From positions 4,774,001 to 4,838,000 of the forward strand of contig JAHWDD010000005.1 in assembly GCA_023897205.1 (NCBI GenBank): 64,000 nt of DNA, written 5' to 3'. The translations under genes and the position numbers were made by a program. Positions 46,933-59,657 of the stretch are shown one piece after another. Each line of letters starts with the position of its first letter. The stretch's first letter is position 1. Under the pieces are notes generated by a model, which saw only the letters and a list, made by a program, of their open reading frames with translations, was not told the origin of the DNA and ran no database searches. The stretch is from Exophiala sp. HKRS030. Taxonomy: Eukaryota; Ascomycota; Eurotiomycetes; Chaetothyriales; Herpotrichiellaceae.

Positions 46933-47805
46933 GGTCGGTAGATACGATGGAAGAGCAGTTGGGATTGGGAGGGACGGTCGACGCCGCTGAGGCTGAGAGA
47001 TGAAAAGCCATGTTCGATCAATAAACATCAAGAGTACAAAGCTCTCCACGACACGAACTCGGTGTGTGAAGGACCATAACACGTAATGCGCATTTTCGAC
47101 CCCCATATCCTGAAACGTTGCCTTTTGATGCCATACTTCTAGATGGATTGGTACACCTTTGGTTTCAGAAGCGCCGTCTACTTACGCCTTGATTGTCATC
47201 TCCAACGACTGTAGGGTTCCTGAGGATGTTGCAACGTCTCAAGTATGACGACGATTGTCAGTCCGGCAGATGGCTCATCAGTTACACCAATGGTTTATTG
47301 ACAATTAGGCATGTCCAAACCAACATTGGTGGAGGGGTCAGGACTCATGATTATACCGTACTTACTGGGGACAAGATTTTGATTGTGGTCAATCACTCAG
47401 CAGTGAGTATCTGAGAAAAGCTCGAGTTGACATCGAACTCCTCGAAGGGCCGCTGGACGTACGGAGTGCTTATGTACTGTACCCCTACGGAGTAGAAATC
47501 CGGGGGTGACTGCCACGAGTCTACGACGCCCAAGAATTCCCCGCCTTGGCATTTGCATGTATCCAAGCCCGCCCCAAGGCCGACACCGACCTACGCTTAA
47601 CCAGTTGCCAATCCATAGACAAAACAAAACCACCGTCCTCGAGATCACGTTCAACGTTTCCTCCTTATAGTACTCGTCTCTGCTCCGATGCCTTGGTGAA
47701 TATCCTTTTCTACCTGGCAAGGCGGAATGGCCACCGAATTTTGCCAGGCTTAAACACAACCAACTTCAATATCATCCCTCACGCGACATCTCGTTCGTTG
47801 CGATC
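46933..47805. promoter_or_regulatory. Divergent region, HET gene / recyclin-1
   Basis: It contains the alternative upstream start of the HET gene (47106), a TACGGAGTA motif at 47486 and a CT-rich recyclin leader. No separate gene is supported. Confidence 0.45.
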
Positions 47806-50614
47806 ATGTCAAAACCCAGGAAGCCGGGTGCCTTACCAAAGGCACCACGGAGAGATCCGTTGGCATCCTTGAAGCTGGCCAATATGCTCATCTCTAAACC
47901 CGTCTTTCCAGCAGGTATCTCATCCTCGCACTCGACCTGTTCGTTCAACCTCTAAACCCTTTCCAGACATCCTTGCTAAAATCGTTGATTACCTCGATGT
48001 TCCCGATCTGCTACGTTTCGCAAGAGTCTCACGCCGAATGTGTGAAATGGTCTACGATGATACAAAATGGGTTCAGAGACTGCGCAAGATGAATTGCTGG
48101 AATGAGGCCGAGGCGAAGAAGAGAGTAGATTCAATAAAATCCCCGACCACGCCTGGACAAAGGCAGACCACAATAGACAGAAACCTCGTGAATGGCAAGG
48201 GACGGCCTGAGATACTCTTTGATGTCGACTCATCTCCTATTGCCCAAAGACGGCAGACCAATCTTCTGACACCTATCCGACCTCGTCCTGTCGCCTCGGA
48301 CGGTTTTGATGTCGCCGAACTGGCAAGCCCAAAAGCAATTGCATCTCCTGCTTTACCAACCGAAATCGATGCTATATTGACCGTCTTCCGTCGTGTAAGA
48401 TCTATCAGAGGTCAAGCCAGGCAAGAATATGCCAAAGTGTATACAATTCTGGGTCCGTATTACATTAACCTGACCTCAGCCCCAAATCCCATGGAATCTA
48501 CAGTTTTTCGACATGTGAGCACACCTGAGCAACAAGCCCAGCTTCTGGCAAATCTGAGACTATTCGCTCAAAGTGATTTTTCTCCATCCTCACCAGCTCG
48601 AGAACGGCGATTACAACAAACCATCGACATGTTTGACACAGCTGCCCTACTCGAATTTCGCAAAGGTTATGAATTCAAGGATATTCGAGGGCGAATGCGT
48701 CAATATGCCAATGTTATGCATACCTTGAACGGTGGAAAAAGTAGTATCGAATTGTTTCTGCACGACAATAACCTGGTATCTCAGAAGATCAGACTGGGAA
48801 CCGCTTCTGAATGCGTCGATTATTCTTTGGGCTATGGTCAACTGTCGTTAGAAAGGGTTCAGGGTTACTTCGAGAAATTGGGCACGGCATTCAGCCAAGA
48901 AAATGCCATTGTCGAAGTGGTTTTTCCTGAACCCAGAGAGGTTTCGCTTCGGCTGATCGAGGTGGTCGGGAGAGATATTCTCTCTCCATTTCTCTCCCAA
49001 CTCTTTGACGACGCTCGCAACAGAGGTGCGTCAATATACCTCCGTACGATTTCGGGGACGCTCGCAGCGACAAAACAGTTCATTGCCGACATCGCCCTTC
49101 CTCGGGAGGTTGACGAGGCAATTGTTAGCAGATGTAATGAGATTGTCACTCAGATATTTCAACCGCATCTCGAACCATATCTTGCCGAAGAAATGTCTTT
49201 CTTCCGAGCCAAGGCAGATTCAGAAGTGGAGCAATGGGATCGAGCCCTTTCTGAGCAGGCTGAATCGACCGAGAATTTTCTGATGTCGAATGTAAACCGG
49301 CAGGCGGACAAGAAGGATTTCATGTCGTCGTTCAAAAAGGTAGTCATGATGCCAGTAAGCATTCTTCCCAGCTTCTCGGGTTCTGCTCCTCAAAAAACAC
49401 CCACCAAGACGCTGGTCAATGGAGACGCCCCTCCCTCCCGATCCGTGACACCAAATCCTCTTGGAATACGTACAGCGACTCCGTCATTACCGAGCGAAGC
49501 ACCTTCCACAGAGCTAGCAGCGAAAGCCGCGTTGATGACAACCAAACTTGAAAATATCAAATCACTCTTCTCCATGGAGGTTGCTCTCAATCTCGTTCAT
49601 GCCGCAAAATCATCTCTTGAGCGAGCCGCTCAGTTTATCAGCCTGGGTGGTGAAGTTGGTGAGGCTGCTCGACTTCAGTGCTCGGCGATATTTGTGCTAC
49701 TGGTTCAGTCGGTGGGCATTCGCCATGTAAAGGCGGGATTTGACAAGGCCATTGACCATCTCTCTGCATACAATCCGCGTGAAGCTAGTACCGAAGGCGA
49801 CACGAGATCCGTACAGGTAGCTCCGCTCGCAACTTTCCTCGAACTCGTTAATGTAGGAGATCTGATCCAGCAAATGCTTGATGTCTTCTATGAATCAGAG
49901 CTCGTACGCTTACGGGTGTCCAAAAGAGACGACTTCCTTGATATTAATGTCAAGGAGAAGAAGAAATTCGAAGCCATGCTTGACGAGCGTGTGGCTGCCG
50001 GCCTTAGCAAAGGCATCGACGTGCTTATGGACGAAGTCGAGTATATCTGCGCCACAACACAACAACCCACCGACTTCTATCCAGACCTCGCCGTAGCCGA
50101 AGGTGCCAACGGCTCCAAAGCACCCAAAGTTATGGACTTCTCCGGACAACCCACCTCAACAGCATCGCGAGTCATCTCGCTCGTCAGCCACCACACCAGC
50201 ATGCTCACCGGCGCGACAGAGAAAACCCTGCTCGATGTCTTCACCTCGGAAGTCGGCCTCCGCCTCTTCACCGCGCTGACCAAACACATCAAACGCCAAC
50301 GAATATCGACATCCGGTGCCCTCCCGCTCCTGTCAGACCTCAGCGCCTACGCCAGCTATATCGCCAGCCTGCGCAACGCGGACCTGACATCATATTTTGT
50401 TGCGCTGCGTGAAGTCGCACAGATTTACCTGATCGGCGGCGACAGCGAGCGCGACGTCAACGAGATGGCCACCATCATCAGCGACAGCGAGCGCTACAGA
50501 GGCATCTTCACCGTCGACGAGGTCGTCGAGTTCGCCGAGCGTCGCGCCGACTGGCTGCTCGTCCGCAGTCGCATCGAGAAGAAAGTCAGCGGCGAACAGT
50601 GTCTCGTCATGTGA
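47806..50614 (+). CDS. RCY1: Recyclin-1 (F-box, Sec10-like, CAAX)
   Basis: Two exons, 47806-47914 and about 47967-50614, give 918 aa. The intron (GTATCT donor, TTTCCAG acceptor) interrupts the F-box: FPADILAKIVDYLDVPDLLRF with VSRRMCEMVYDDTKW after it, quoted here in pieces. The large middle and C-terminal part is the Sec10/recyclin helical region (FRRVRSIRGQARQEYAKVY, RLQQTIDMFDTAALLEFRKG). The last four residues CLVM form a CAAX box for prenylation. Yeast Rcy1 has the same F-box plus CAAX design and is needed to recycle membrane proteins from endosomes to the plasma membrane. ATG 47806 gives MSKPRKPGALPK, in frame with the F-box after splicing. The gene has no frame break over 2.7 kb, in contrast to its neighbours. 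Confidence 0.93.
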
Positions 50615-51337
50615 AGAACAGTGGACAAAGGGAAAGGAGCCCCCTCCCCGCCTCTTCTTCCCCACTTCCCTCCCGTCCCAATGACTTCTCCACCAGAAGA
50701 GAATCCAACGGCGACTATCCAGGCGGTTCTATGTCATCCTTCCCTAGCACCAGGGCCAGGAAGTAGTCTGCAGAGATGCGTAAAGTAAAGCGTAAAAGGA
50801 ACATGCGGAGAGTTGGTCACGAGGTATGAGGTATGAACGATGTACGAACGCGGCGGGCAGTGTTGGGCTGTTCGATGACCGATGACCGATGGCCGATGGC
50901 ATGATCAGTAACACGTTCAACGACACGTGTTGCATAGCGTAGCATAGCATAGCACGCCGCACAGCATATTCCCCAGCAATACATGAAATTACGGGTTTGT
51001 CTTTTCAAATCGAGCGTCATGTTATGATGAAGCCAATATTCACGTTAACGTGTTTCTATGCGCTTGTCTCCCTGCCGAATACTGGACTAGGATGTCTCTG
51101 ACTTTGTCAAGGTGTAAATATGAGCGGAGGACCAGCGAGGTCGTGTTCCTGTGTTCTTGTTTGTTTACACCTTGCTATCTCCGAGCAAGGCGCTGGAAAT
51201 CATGGATTTTGCTATCTTTGGATCTGCTGTGCTCGATCTAACCTCTTTTCCAAGACCGTCTCTCCTGAAGGCACTCGGTTTGTGAGTCTGAGATCCATCA
51301 TTAATGCCAGGTTCAACCAAACTTTTGGGTTGTTGGC
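50615..51337. other. Convergent intergenic region
   Basis: It holds the 3' ends of recyclin-1 and the next gene. Near 50870-50960 short duplications occur (GATGACCGAT, TAGCATAGCA). No gene is supported. Confidence 0.45.
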
Positions 51338-52272
51338 TTAAAGCTCAAAGTCACAATCAATATCACTCGCAGTGTTGGTTCGATCCTCCTCTTCTGTCGT
51401 ATCCAATTCCTCAATATGTCCCACCTCATAATCTTCTTCTGCATAAGAGTATCCCTTGTCAAATGCTGCTCCGCTTTCACCGTCACTTGATGGACTTTGA
51501 ACCGGGTCCATCATTCGGCCTGAAATTCGGTTCCCATTGGCGTCAGTGAAGGGGGCAGGAATTCCCATTCGCGCCACTCAGGTTCCTCTGCATACAAACC
51601 AATAAGACATGGTCTTTCATTTGCAATTTGCGATTCGAGAAAGGCTCGTTTCCTCCAGTATTCTTTTAGTGTTATGCCAAATTTGAGCATCTCTTCCTTG
51701 AGAGGTTTGTCCAATGAGTAAGAATGACTCTGTTCCTCCTCATACAGATCCCAAAACCTAGACCACTTGGGAGACATGGTCATGATCTCTCGTTCCAGAA
51801 GCTCCAGCCAGTTGGCAAGTAGCACACCCCGATGAATGAGGTTTGGTAGGGTGAGGAGGTAATTAGCCCAATCGATAAGATTAGTGCAAAGTGTTGCATC
51901 GACGCGACATGAATTGATCTGCTCGGCACGCCTCTGTATGTCAGGATATACAGTATGGTAGAGGGTTGAGACTACAGCAACGCGAGCCTTTATTCCCTTG
52001 CGATGGATCTCGGATGCTCTGATGGCATTTGATGTTGTTCTGTACCACTTTTTGCGGTTGGGGAATATCTTGAGAATGGTTTCTAGAGACACAGTAGTCA
52101 CATTTGGATCATTCAATTCGGAATATGGATCGTGAGGTTCGGGTCCTGTCTTTTGGGTTGTTCCACTAAGATCCAAGTTGTCCTTCAACTCTGGCTCGGA
52201 GTGTTGTTCTTTCGCTCTGTCATCCGGTGTATCACCTTCACAAACGATCTCACAACATCTCTCTTTCAACAT
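51338..52272 (-). CDS. Hypothetical protein with acidic C-terminus, one frame break
   Basis: From ATG 52272 the frame runs to 51511, where it stops just after EWREWEFLPP; the next part lies in another frame down to 51338. One extra base in the G5 run 51551-51555 joins EFLPPFTDANGNRISGRM and gives one 311-residue protein. The first third is acidic and Pro-rich (GTTQKTGPEPHDPYSEL), the middle is helical and basic with several Trp (LPNRKKWYR-like PNRKKWYRTTSNAIR, LLANWLELLEREIMTMSPKW), and the end is acidic (GHIEELDTTEEEDRTN). I recognise no family; nothing suggests secretion or membrane insertion. It may have an upstream exon. Confidence 0.6.
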
Positions 52273-53547
52273 TGCACGTTCATCTGCCAGACGTCTATAT
52301 CAGTATATTGTTGACGAGACAAGATCGGGGCGTGGTCAGACCTAAATTGTGGAGATCTGTGATCATGATGATTTTGGTGAGCTGACCACATCAGATGGGA
52401 CAAAGCCGTGATAGTTCAGGTGGTTTTTGGATCTCAAAACATGGAGCAAAAAGGATGTAGCAATTGCGTCAATATCGCAAATGAAGGAGCACGTGCAAGA
52501 GTAGGAGTGGCAAGAGCAATTGTTGATATGAGCGGGAAATGGCAGGAGCAATCGTGGACATGCGTGAGCTCATTGCATTCACGACCGACAAGCGAAGTGA
52601 ATGACAAACCCTTTCATCTTCCTTCTCCGTCTTGTCGTCATCATCGTAGTCTCGTTGTTTGCACAACTAGACATAACGTAGGCAGCAGTCTTGTAAGCGA
52701 GCATCATTTCATCGCAGCTCAATGCAAAGAGCCAGTTCTGAAAATTATCTGAACCCTGGACAAAGAAATAACTTGACTCTGATGCGGCAACCCTTCGGCG
52801 ACACACATGGAGACCGACCATCGATCAGCCAGTTGAAGCCGATCTGAGGTTGTTTCATTCAATCACATCCATTCATGTTTGGAGACGTACTGCAGGCATT
52901 TCTTCCTGCACTTTCAACGCGACGGAACTAGGGGTGAAATTTGAGCATGAGTTAAGGTAGACAAGACTTTCTTTGAAGGGGTTGATCTGTTTCCTGAGGT
53001 TGATGTCAAGCCTCTTACTCATCAAGAACGGTAGGCTACTATTACCTAATATACGTTAGCTTGCCGGGCCCGGGCACTTCAGGGCTGATCATCTGTCCAA
53101 AGTCAAGAGAGAAGGCCTCAGGCGTGCCATGCGACCTACTTAGACAGTGTCATCTGTCGTTCTCTTGTCTCCACGAGTACAAAGGCTCTGGTTCGTTGGT
53201 TAGCCACCATAAGCGCACCGTCAGCAGTAGAAAAACCGTTAGCGGACCACGCGGGTCTGATGGGTGTCAATCTGGAGTGAATAGTCTTCTGGTTTTCCGG
53301 CCGACCTGTTCGCGGAATCAACAAGATACCCTCTTCGGTTATCACCAGGTAATTTGCCATCTAGGTTTCATCGTAAATCAGACCTTTCAAGTTACACAAT
53401 TTATCAGGTCGTACGCACGAAGGAAGAGGTTCTCAGCCAGACTTGATGTGACCTTTTCCGACACGAACCAACACTTTCCAACACATCTCACCTGATCCCA
53501 TAAGTCCAGATTCCACTTAGGCAGACATCGTTATATCAGTCTAGATC
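52273..53547. promoter_or_regulatory. Divergent 1.3-kb intergenic region
   Basis: It separates the hypothetical gene (-) from the metallo-beta-lactamase gene (+). No ORF with supportable content, and no clear repeat. Confidence 0.4.
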
Positions 53548-54676
53548 ATGGCTTCTCTGATCGAACTGGATACACTAGAAGTGCAGGTACTGGTTGATAA
53601 TGAAGTTGATCCGATTTCCAGCTACAATCACCCTGGAATCCAAGTGTCCGGTCAACTCCCCGATGTAGGGCTCAAGGCACCTCTAGACGAAACAAGCCGG
53701 GGTGGTGCGAAGCTTGAGATTCGTCTCGACAATGTCTGCTGTGGAGCACACGGATTGTCTCTCTTGATTGTAGGCAGCAAGTGTCGTTGTGGCGAGGCAA
53801 GGACTAATCAGAGAAGTAGACAGGTGTCAAAGATTCGATCCGTCGTACGGTTCTCTTCGATACGGCGCCGGAAGAAATGATCTGGGAACTCAATGTCAAG
53901 CGTCTCGGGGCAAATATTGGATCTGTGGAATGGATCCAGCTTTCGCATTGGCATCGTGACCACTCTGGCGGCATGTTGAAGGCTATTAAGATGATCCAGG
54001 AAGCCAAATCGTCCAAAGAGGGATTGACTGTCGATCTCCATCCAGACCGACCAACATATCGTGGGATTGCGACACCGAAAGGGATCATATCACTTGAAAG
54101 GGATCCAAGTTGGGAAGAGATTGAGGCGACAGGAGCGAACGTGGAGAAGCACGCGCAAGCTCATTCCATTCTGGATGAATCATTTCTTGTTTCAGGACAA
54201 ATCCCGCGTGTGACTCCTTACGAGACCGGGATTCTACGAGGTGTGACATATGATGATGATAGACATACGTGGGAAAAGGATGAGCTGATATTGGATGAGA
54301 GATTTCTCATGTGCAAAGTCAAAGGTACGCTTTGAGTGATTATTCTCGCGGGTTGAAGTCGATGTCGCTAATGTATGAAACAGGCAAAGGACTTGTCGTG
54401 TTTACGGGCTGCAGTCACGCTGGAGTTGTCAACGTGGTCAAACATGCGTTATTTCTCGCGGGAAATACTACACCATTGTACGCGGTTATCGGAGGGTATC
54501 ACCTAGTGGGACCGAACGAGGCCAATATCCATGACACGGTGCAAGACCTCAAGGCTCTAGACCCACAGATTCTGATGCCAGGACATTGCTCGGGGTGGCG
54601 GGCCAAGAATGAGATTGAAAGGGCGATGCCGGGGAGGATGGCTCCATCGACGGTGGGAACGAAGTATGTGTTTTGA
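53548..54676 (+). CDS. Metallo-beta-lactamase-fold hydrolase
   Basis: Three exons (53548-53769, 53820-54324, 54384-54676) give 339 aa. Introns have GTAGGC and GTACGC donors; the first has an ACTAATC branch motif and TAG acceptor, joining GLSLLI to TGVKDSIRRTVLFDTAPEE. The zinc motif HWHRDHSGG corresponds to HxHxDH, followed by GCSHAGVVN and GGYHLVG and by PGHCSGW near the end, the pattern of the archaeal/bacterial branch once annotated as dihydropterin ribofuranosylaminobenzene-phosphate synthase. That name should not be taken as the function in a fungus. No signal peptide, so it is presumably cytosolic. The N-terminus has IELDTLEVQVLVDNEVD, a usual start for this branch. Substrate unknown. 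Confidence 0.88.
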
Positions 54677-56798
54677 CCTTGACGGGAAGTTTGATGTGCT
54701 TGTATCAACTGTACGGAGTAGTCTCTGTAGGTATGTACATACGGAGTGTACGGAGTAAGTTTGTACTTACAAGGTGAGACGCTTGGATCAAACACCGGTG
54801 AGGTGGTGCCACTGCCACGGATGAGGCATGCCGTCTGGGTTTTGCAATTCCAACGTGGCGCCTGCAAGTGGCCGTCGAGTGGCATGTGATGTCCGATCAG
54901 ATCGCACAGATCCTCGGTAAAGTGTTGATTTTTTGTGATTAATTATTGACTGTCCAGATGGTTCGTGATGGAGTTCCTCTTGGAAGTTCACCGTAGGTAC
55001 ATAGGCAAGGCGTGGTAAGGGAAAGTACAAGCGGGACGGGAGCTCCCAGGCACCAAGGTAAGCACTTGATGGTAGCTTCAAAGCCGTGTGGATTACGTGG
55101 TCAACGGCTAAGATGCCAATTAGCCACGGAGTGGTTAACTACAATGGTTGACTAACTAGGGAGTTACAGTAGGTAGTACGCCGTTCTTTGGTAAGGTCAC
55201 CAGCATGGAGCAAGGAAGGGAGGGAGGGAGACACTTTGTCCTCATTCAGCTGTCCAACTCTGGCGTCGCTGGGCTGGTGTTTGACGCTTGCGCATATCGG
55301 GTGCTGCTCCGGAAGTATATAGCCTATAATAATACCTAGTGTTGACCAAGGACAGTACAAGGAAGTCTCTGGTAGTAACCGGTAGGTACCTATGTACCTG
55401 GCGAGGTTCCAGGTATTACTCTGTAGGAAGGTATTTAGGTACGTAGGTACCTAAGTCAGGACATGAGCACTAGGTGCTTGGGGTAGTCATTTATTAGTCA
55501 GTGGGACGGACACTGTGCGGAGTATCAGTTACTGTGGGTGCCTGCCACCTGCCTGTGGACGGACTTTTTGGGGACTCCCTGTGCCGGTACTCCACACGAT
55601 ATCCATACCCCAGACCCTTGTCTGGTAAGTTGTAACTATAAGTACCAGGTGAGGGTGGTACCTATTTCGTTCTACCTACGGAGTACTGTAGTTACACAGT
55701 TACTTCCTACCTTTGGTACCCAAGTAACGTAGCACTTGAACAACACCAGCCATGCAGGCGACAATTAGTGGACATCCAACTCGTATTCCTAGCCACATGA
55801 TTTTTTCCCTTGTCTTTGAATTCCTGCTTTCACTTGTCCACCCCTCCCTGCAAATGGCAAGATGTCGTCGGTGGTGGCTCCCATTTACGAGTTCCAAGGA
55901 AAATCTTCAAGCTCCGGGCATCGGGTGCCTGAGACATGCAGGAGTAGGTCCATCGTTAGAGTTCTTGACCACTCCTTCCTTTGTCCCTAGGTAGACATCA
56001 AGCTTTTGGTTTTTTATTTAGGACACGAGATGCACTTATTGCACTGAATAAAGGTTAGTTGGGTCAGTTTAGTGCCTCTAGTCTATTTGCTCTAGCCTTG
56101 TTGAGGTGCTGCCCGGCGTACTATCAGCTTTTAAATACGACAGCCACTTTCTCTTACGGAGCACAGTAGACAGATTCACTCACTCGGTTCTGGTTCTCCG
56201 GGTGACATGACACATGGACATGGCCCCAAGGATCAACTCTGTAATCCACAAAGGGCCCCTAAGGACCCCTCCCTCAGTAGGAAATGCCCTTTGGTGAATT
56301 CTCTGACTGGAACTAACTAGACTGAAAAAAGCCCCCGGCAACCCCGCATTACTTTCCATCATGATTGTCCTTCGCTTGCGATAACATCCACAAGTTTGAC
56401 TCTCCAGAAACCAGAAGCTGATCGAGGCCCACAGAAGCTGGAACCCAACAACTCCATCTTCCCGCTTTCGGACGCAGCTCAGGCACTCAAGCGCTCAGGC
56501 ACCTGGTGAGTCTCAGTCATGGAGCTCAATATGCAAGCCCTGGGACAAGCTTTGAGCTTTGAGCTTTGAGACTTGACCTGTGAGCTGTGAGCTGTGACTC
56601 TGAGCTCTGAGCTTCGAGCTTTCAACAAGGGAAGCTGTATAAAGTCCCATTTCCCTCGATTTTCTCCATACCGTTTGTTCCCACTCTGATCACGCAATTC
56701 ATTCCATTCTATACCCCATACTTGGATCCTCCGTATCTCTTGAATACTCGATTCTTAGTACTTGGTACTCCCTCTGCACAGTCAGCAAATCCATCAAT
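54677..56798. other. 2.1-kb intergenic region, motif- and repeat-rich
   Basis: TACGGAGTA motifs at 54712, 54749 and 55678, many GTACCTAGGTA-like words around 55380-55460 and a GAGCTTT repeat at 56548-56621. No gene is supported. The last part is the CFEM gene promoter. Confidence 0.5.
56548..56621. repeat. Degenerate tandem repeat, GAGCTTT/GAGCTGT units
   Basis: About eight imperfect 7-bp units (GAGCTTT, GAGCTGT, GAGCTCT) in a row, with short interruptions. Confidence 0.8.
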
Positions 56799-57492
56799 AT
56801 GCGTGCCTTTACAGCAACCACTCTTGGCCTGGTCTCCCTTCTCCACCTTGCCGCCTCCCAGAGCTTGTCCGATCTACCAGCATGTGCTGTAAGTTCCCTT
56901 TGCAAACAAACAATCATATACACTTGAACACTTGAACACTTGGAACACCTTCACTGACCATTGATCTCCTCCCTTTCTTTCTTATAGACCACCTGCGCTC
57001 TCAACGCCATTGGCAGCACCGGCTGTGCCGTCACTGATGCCACCTGTATCTGCTCCAACACAGGTTTCCTAGCCGGTGTCCAGACCTGTATCAGCACCGC
57101 CTGCAGTGCCGCTGACCAACAAGGTAAACAAAACATCCCTCTAACCACCCTCTCACAAAACCCCCCACAAAATCCAGACCGAAAACAAAACTAACACCAC
57201 CTACCTCTCACGCACAGCAACCCTGGCCTTTGCCCAAGCATTCTGTCTCACTGGCGGCGTCACCATCACTCTACCCACCGGCTCTGCCATCCCACCAGCC
57301 ACCAGTTCCGCCGCCGCCCCAGCCAGCTCCAGCTCCAGCGCACCCGCCTCTGTCGCCGCTACTACCACCACTGCCGTTGCTCCATCCACCACCCAGTCGC
57401 CATCAACCTTCACCGGCGCCGCCGCCGTCCTGAAACACCAGCATTGGAGCCTCATGGGCGTCCTGGGTCTGGGTGTCGCCGCTGTCCTGTAG
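56799..57492 (+). CDS. CFEM-domain GPI-type cell-surface protein
   Basis: Three exons (56799-56888, 56988-57123, 57218-57492) give 166 aa. A signal peptide (about 1-20) precedes the CFEM domain with its eight cysteines: LPACATTCALNAIG, GCAVTDATCICSN, CISTACSAADQQA and AFC. Then come a Ser/Ala/Thr-rich stalk, probably O-mannosylated, and a short hydrophobic C-terminus (WSLMGVLGLGVAAVL) as in GPI-anchored proteins. CFEM proteins act in haem or iron capture and in surface sensing or adhesion; the Asp needed for haem binding in Candida proteins corresponds to VTDATC here, which is intact. Introns are canonical and lie within the domain coding region. The function of this member is not known. Confidence 0.93.
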
Positions 57493-58540
57493 ACCAGCTT
57501 GTACGCAGAGTACACTGGATACGGAATCAGTCTGTCTGTCTGTCTGCACGAGGGAGACTGACTGGTCGAGTCTGGAACGATTGTTGGAACGAATGTGGTG
57601 GGCGGGGGATTGAATGCAGGAAGCAGTGGTAGTGGAAGTGGAAGTGGAAGTGAAAGTGGAAGCCTGAGTGCTGTCGAATGATCGAAGCACGTACGCAAAG
57701 CAAACCAGCGTTGTCATTCAGTGCTCAGTGCTCAGTGCCCAGCTCCCCCAGCTTCTCCTGCTTTCCCGCCTTCCCACTCCTCCACCCTTGATTAACTAAT
57801 GCTGTGCAATGAGATATACCGGGTATAACTACCCAACCTACATAATAATGAACAAAAACGACACATGAACCGAAACCTTACTTGTTATTTTTCGATTTCT
57901 GTCTCTGATCGTGTCATTCATCCGTATACATCTCTCTCTGTGTGTGTTTTTGCGTGTGTAGGTGTACTGACCAACAACAAACGAAGACCTGGGCAAAAGT
58001 CCCCTCGTATTCCGTGGTTGGTCCGTGTTCTGACAGTCGCCACCTAACACCCAACAGCCAGCACCCCTCCGTATGTTACATGTACAATACACAGCCTATG
58101 GTTATATATGTGACATATCTGTCTTTCAAGCCTGTCTACCTAGTTAGCTGTCTGTCTGTCTGTCGAGCGTGTATCTACAGGGTGACAGAAATGTAGCGGA
58201 CTGTGCATCAAGTCGTTCATTTGGGTGACACTTGACGCCTTCAATGGCGTTGCCAGTCTGGTACATAACTGCGTAGATAGATAGATGCCGGGATCTGTCT
58301 TGTCTAGTCTATCGACTTGTATTTCTATCACGATCTAACTGGGTTCATATATAGGTAGATATATAGATGTATGTGGGTACCTTTCACGGCCATTTTCTCT
58401 CTTTGGCTGGAACCGCTCGATTGATTCGTGCCAATCTCTTGTCAAACGTATTCTCCGCAGAGGTCTTGTTCGCGCATGCGCCAGTCTCTCCCTGCTCAAA
58501 GGGTGATAACAGAAGGAGAGACAAAAGATATTTACATCGT
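57493..58540. other. Convergent intergenic region with microsatellites
   Basis: TCTG runs near 57527-57545 and 58150-58162, the AGTGGA repeat listed separately, GTGCTCA duplications at 57720-57736 and a GATA run near 58275. It holds the 3' ends of the CFEM and thioesterase genes. Confidence 0.5.
57627..57663. repeat. AGTGGA hexanucleotide repeat
   Basis: About six GTGGAA-type units with one variant, just 3' of the CFEM gene. Confidence 0.85.
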
Positions 58541-59657
58541 CTATATTTTAGCCTTTGCTTTCTTCGCCGATGGAGTCCGGCCGGCCAGATTCCTCGCGGC
58601 ATCGACGATCAGACTGGCGTGGACGCTGGTGGCGACCAGGTCGCCGGCTTCGTCCCAGACTTCAATGTCGAGATCGAACCGCCCGTTTCTGATGCCCTTG
58701 GAACGCACGCGCACAAAGAGCCATTCGACGCCCTCCTCGGGCAACATCTTCTTCACCTCCAGATTCAACACTAGTGTGGGATACCAATATGGTGCATTAG
58801 GCTTGGCTTTCGGGTCGGCCACGCTCGTTGTCGATGACGTCCGGCGATGGATGTCTGTTGCTGCCGCCTCGTTCTCCGGGTTGACGTATCTTTCCACCGT
58901 CTGCGGGAACATGTCGACCAGGAAGCCAAGCGCGTCGTTGGTCCAGCGGCCGTTGGGGATCCCGTTCGGCGAGAATCGTACCCATTGATCATTGAGCGAT
59001 AGCGGTAGATTGGCGGTTTCCTTGCGGTCGCTGCGGACCAGGTACAGTTGTATGTGCCGCACAGCGCGGCGGAAATTGATGAATGGGTCCGGTCCGCGTA
59101 GGATGTAGTTGTCGTCAATTTGCTTGTTGCTCAGAACGGGAAGATTTGCTGGTAGGGCAGGTGGGTGGAGTGTGTATCCTGTTTCGAGGCTTAAGCCCTT
59201 CTCAGTCGCGATATTGGACATCATGATATACCCTGTGACTTTGTCTTCAATTTTGGGATGTTCGGGGTCGCGGCGCTGTGAGAGGGTGATGTGGAGGTTT
59301 GAAATGCGTGCTCCTAGCTTGACATCTTGCACGGTGAAGATGGCTTCAGCGGCAGAGGTACGCCGGAGGAATTCCAAGTGTAGATTTATTGGGTGTGGTG
59401 ACGACCGACTGCTGTGCGTTTCTGACATGTGTGTGCGTGCCACGACGAGGAACGCCGATGTTACATAGCCACCATTTGGAACTGAGGAAAGACTGATGTT
59501 AGTGGCCAGACATGTTTGTGAGAATGTCGGAAATCTTGTCCGCGTGGTTCAGAGTAAACCTACCGGATCCTATAGCCCATTCGTCTTCCAAAGTCAGTGA
59601 GTATGTGTGCGAAGACAGCCGCTTTACAGGGAGTACATCGGCGAATGTTGGTGCCAT
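58541..59657 (-). CDS. Thioesterase-like (acyl-CoA hotdog) family protein
   Basis: Two exons (59657-59564, 59481-58541) give 344 aa. The 82-nt intron has a GTAGGT donor and TCAG acceptor and joins EDEWAIGS to VPNGGYVTSAFLVVA. NGGY followed by a helix is the active-site region of the fungal thioesterase-like superfamily; the protein has the two expected hotdog halves, with LHLEFLRRTSAAEAIF in the first and WTNDALGFLVDMFP plus YPTLVLNLEVKKMLP in the second. Members cleave acyl-CoA thioesters; here the chain length and role are unknown. No signal or clear peroxisomal targeting peptide (the end reads AKKAKAKI). It is divergent from the Zn2Cys6 gene. Confidence 0.85.
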
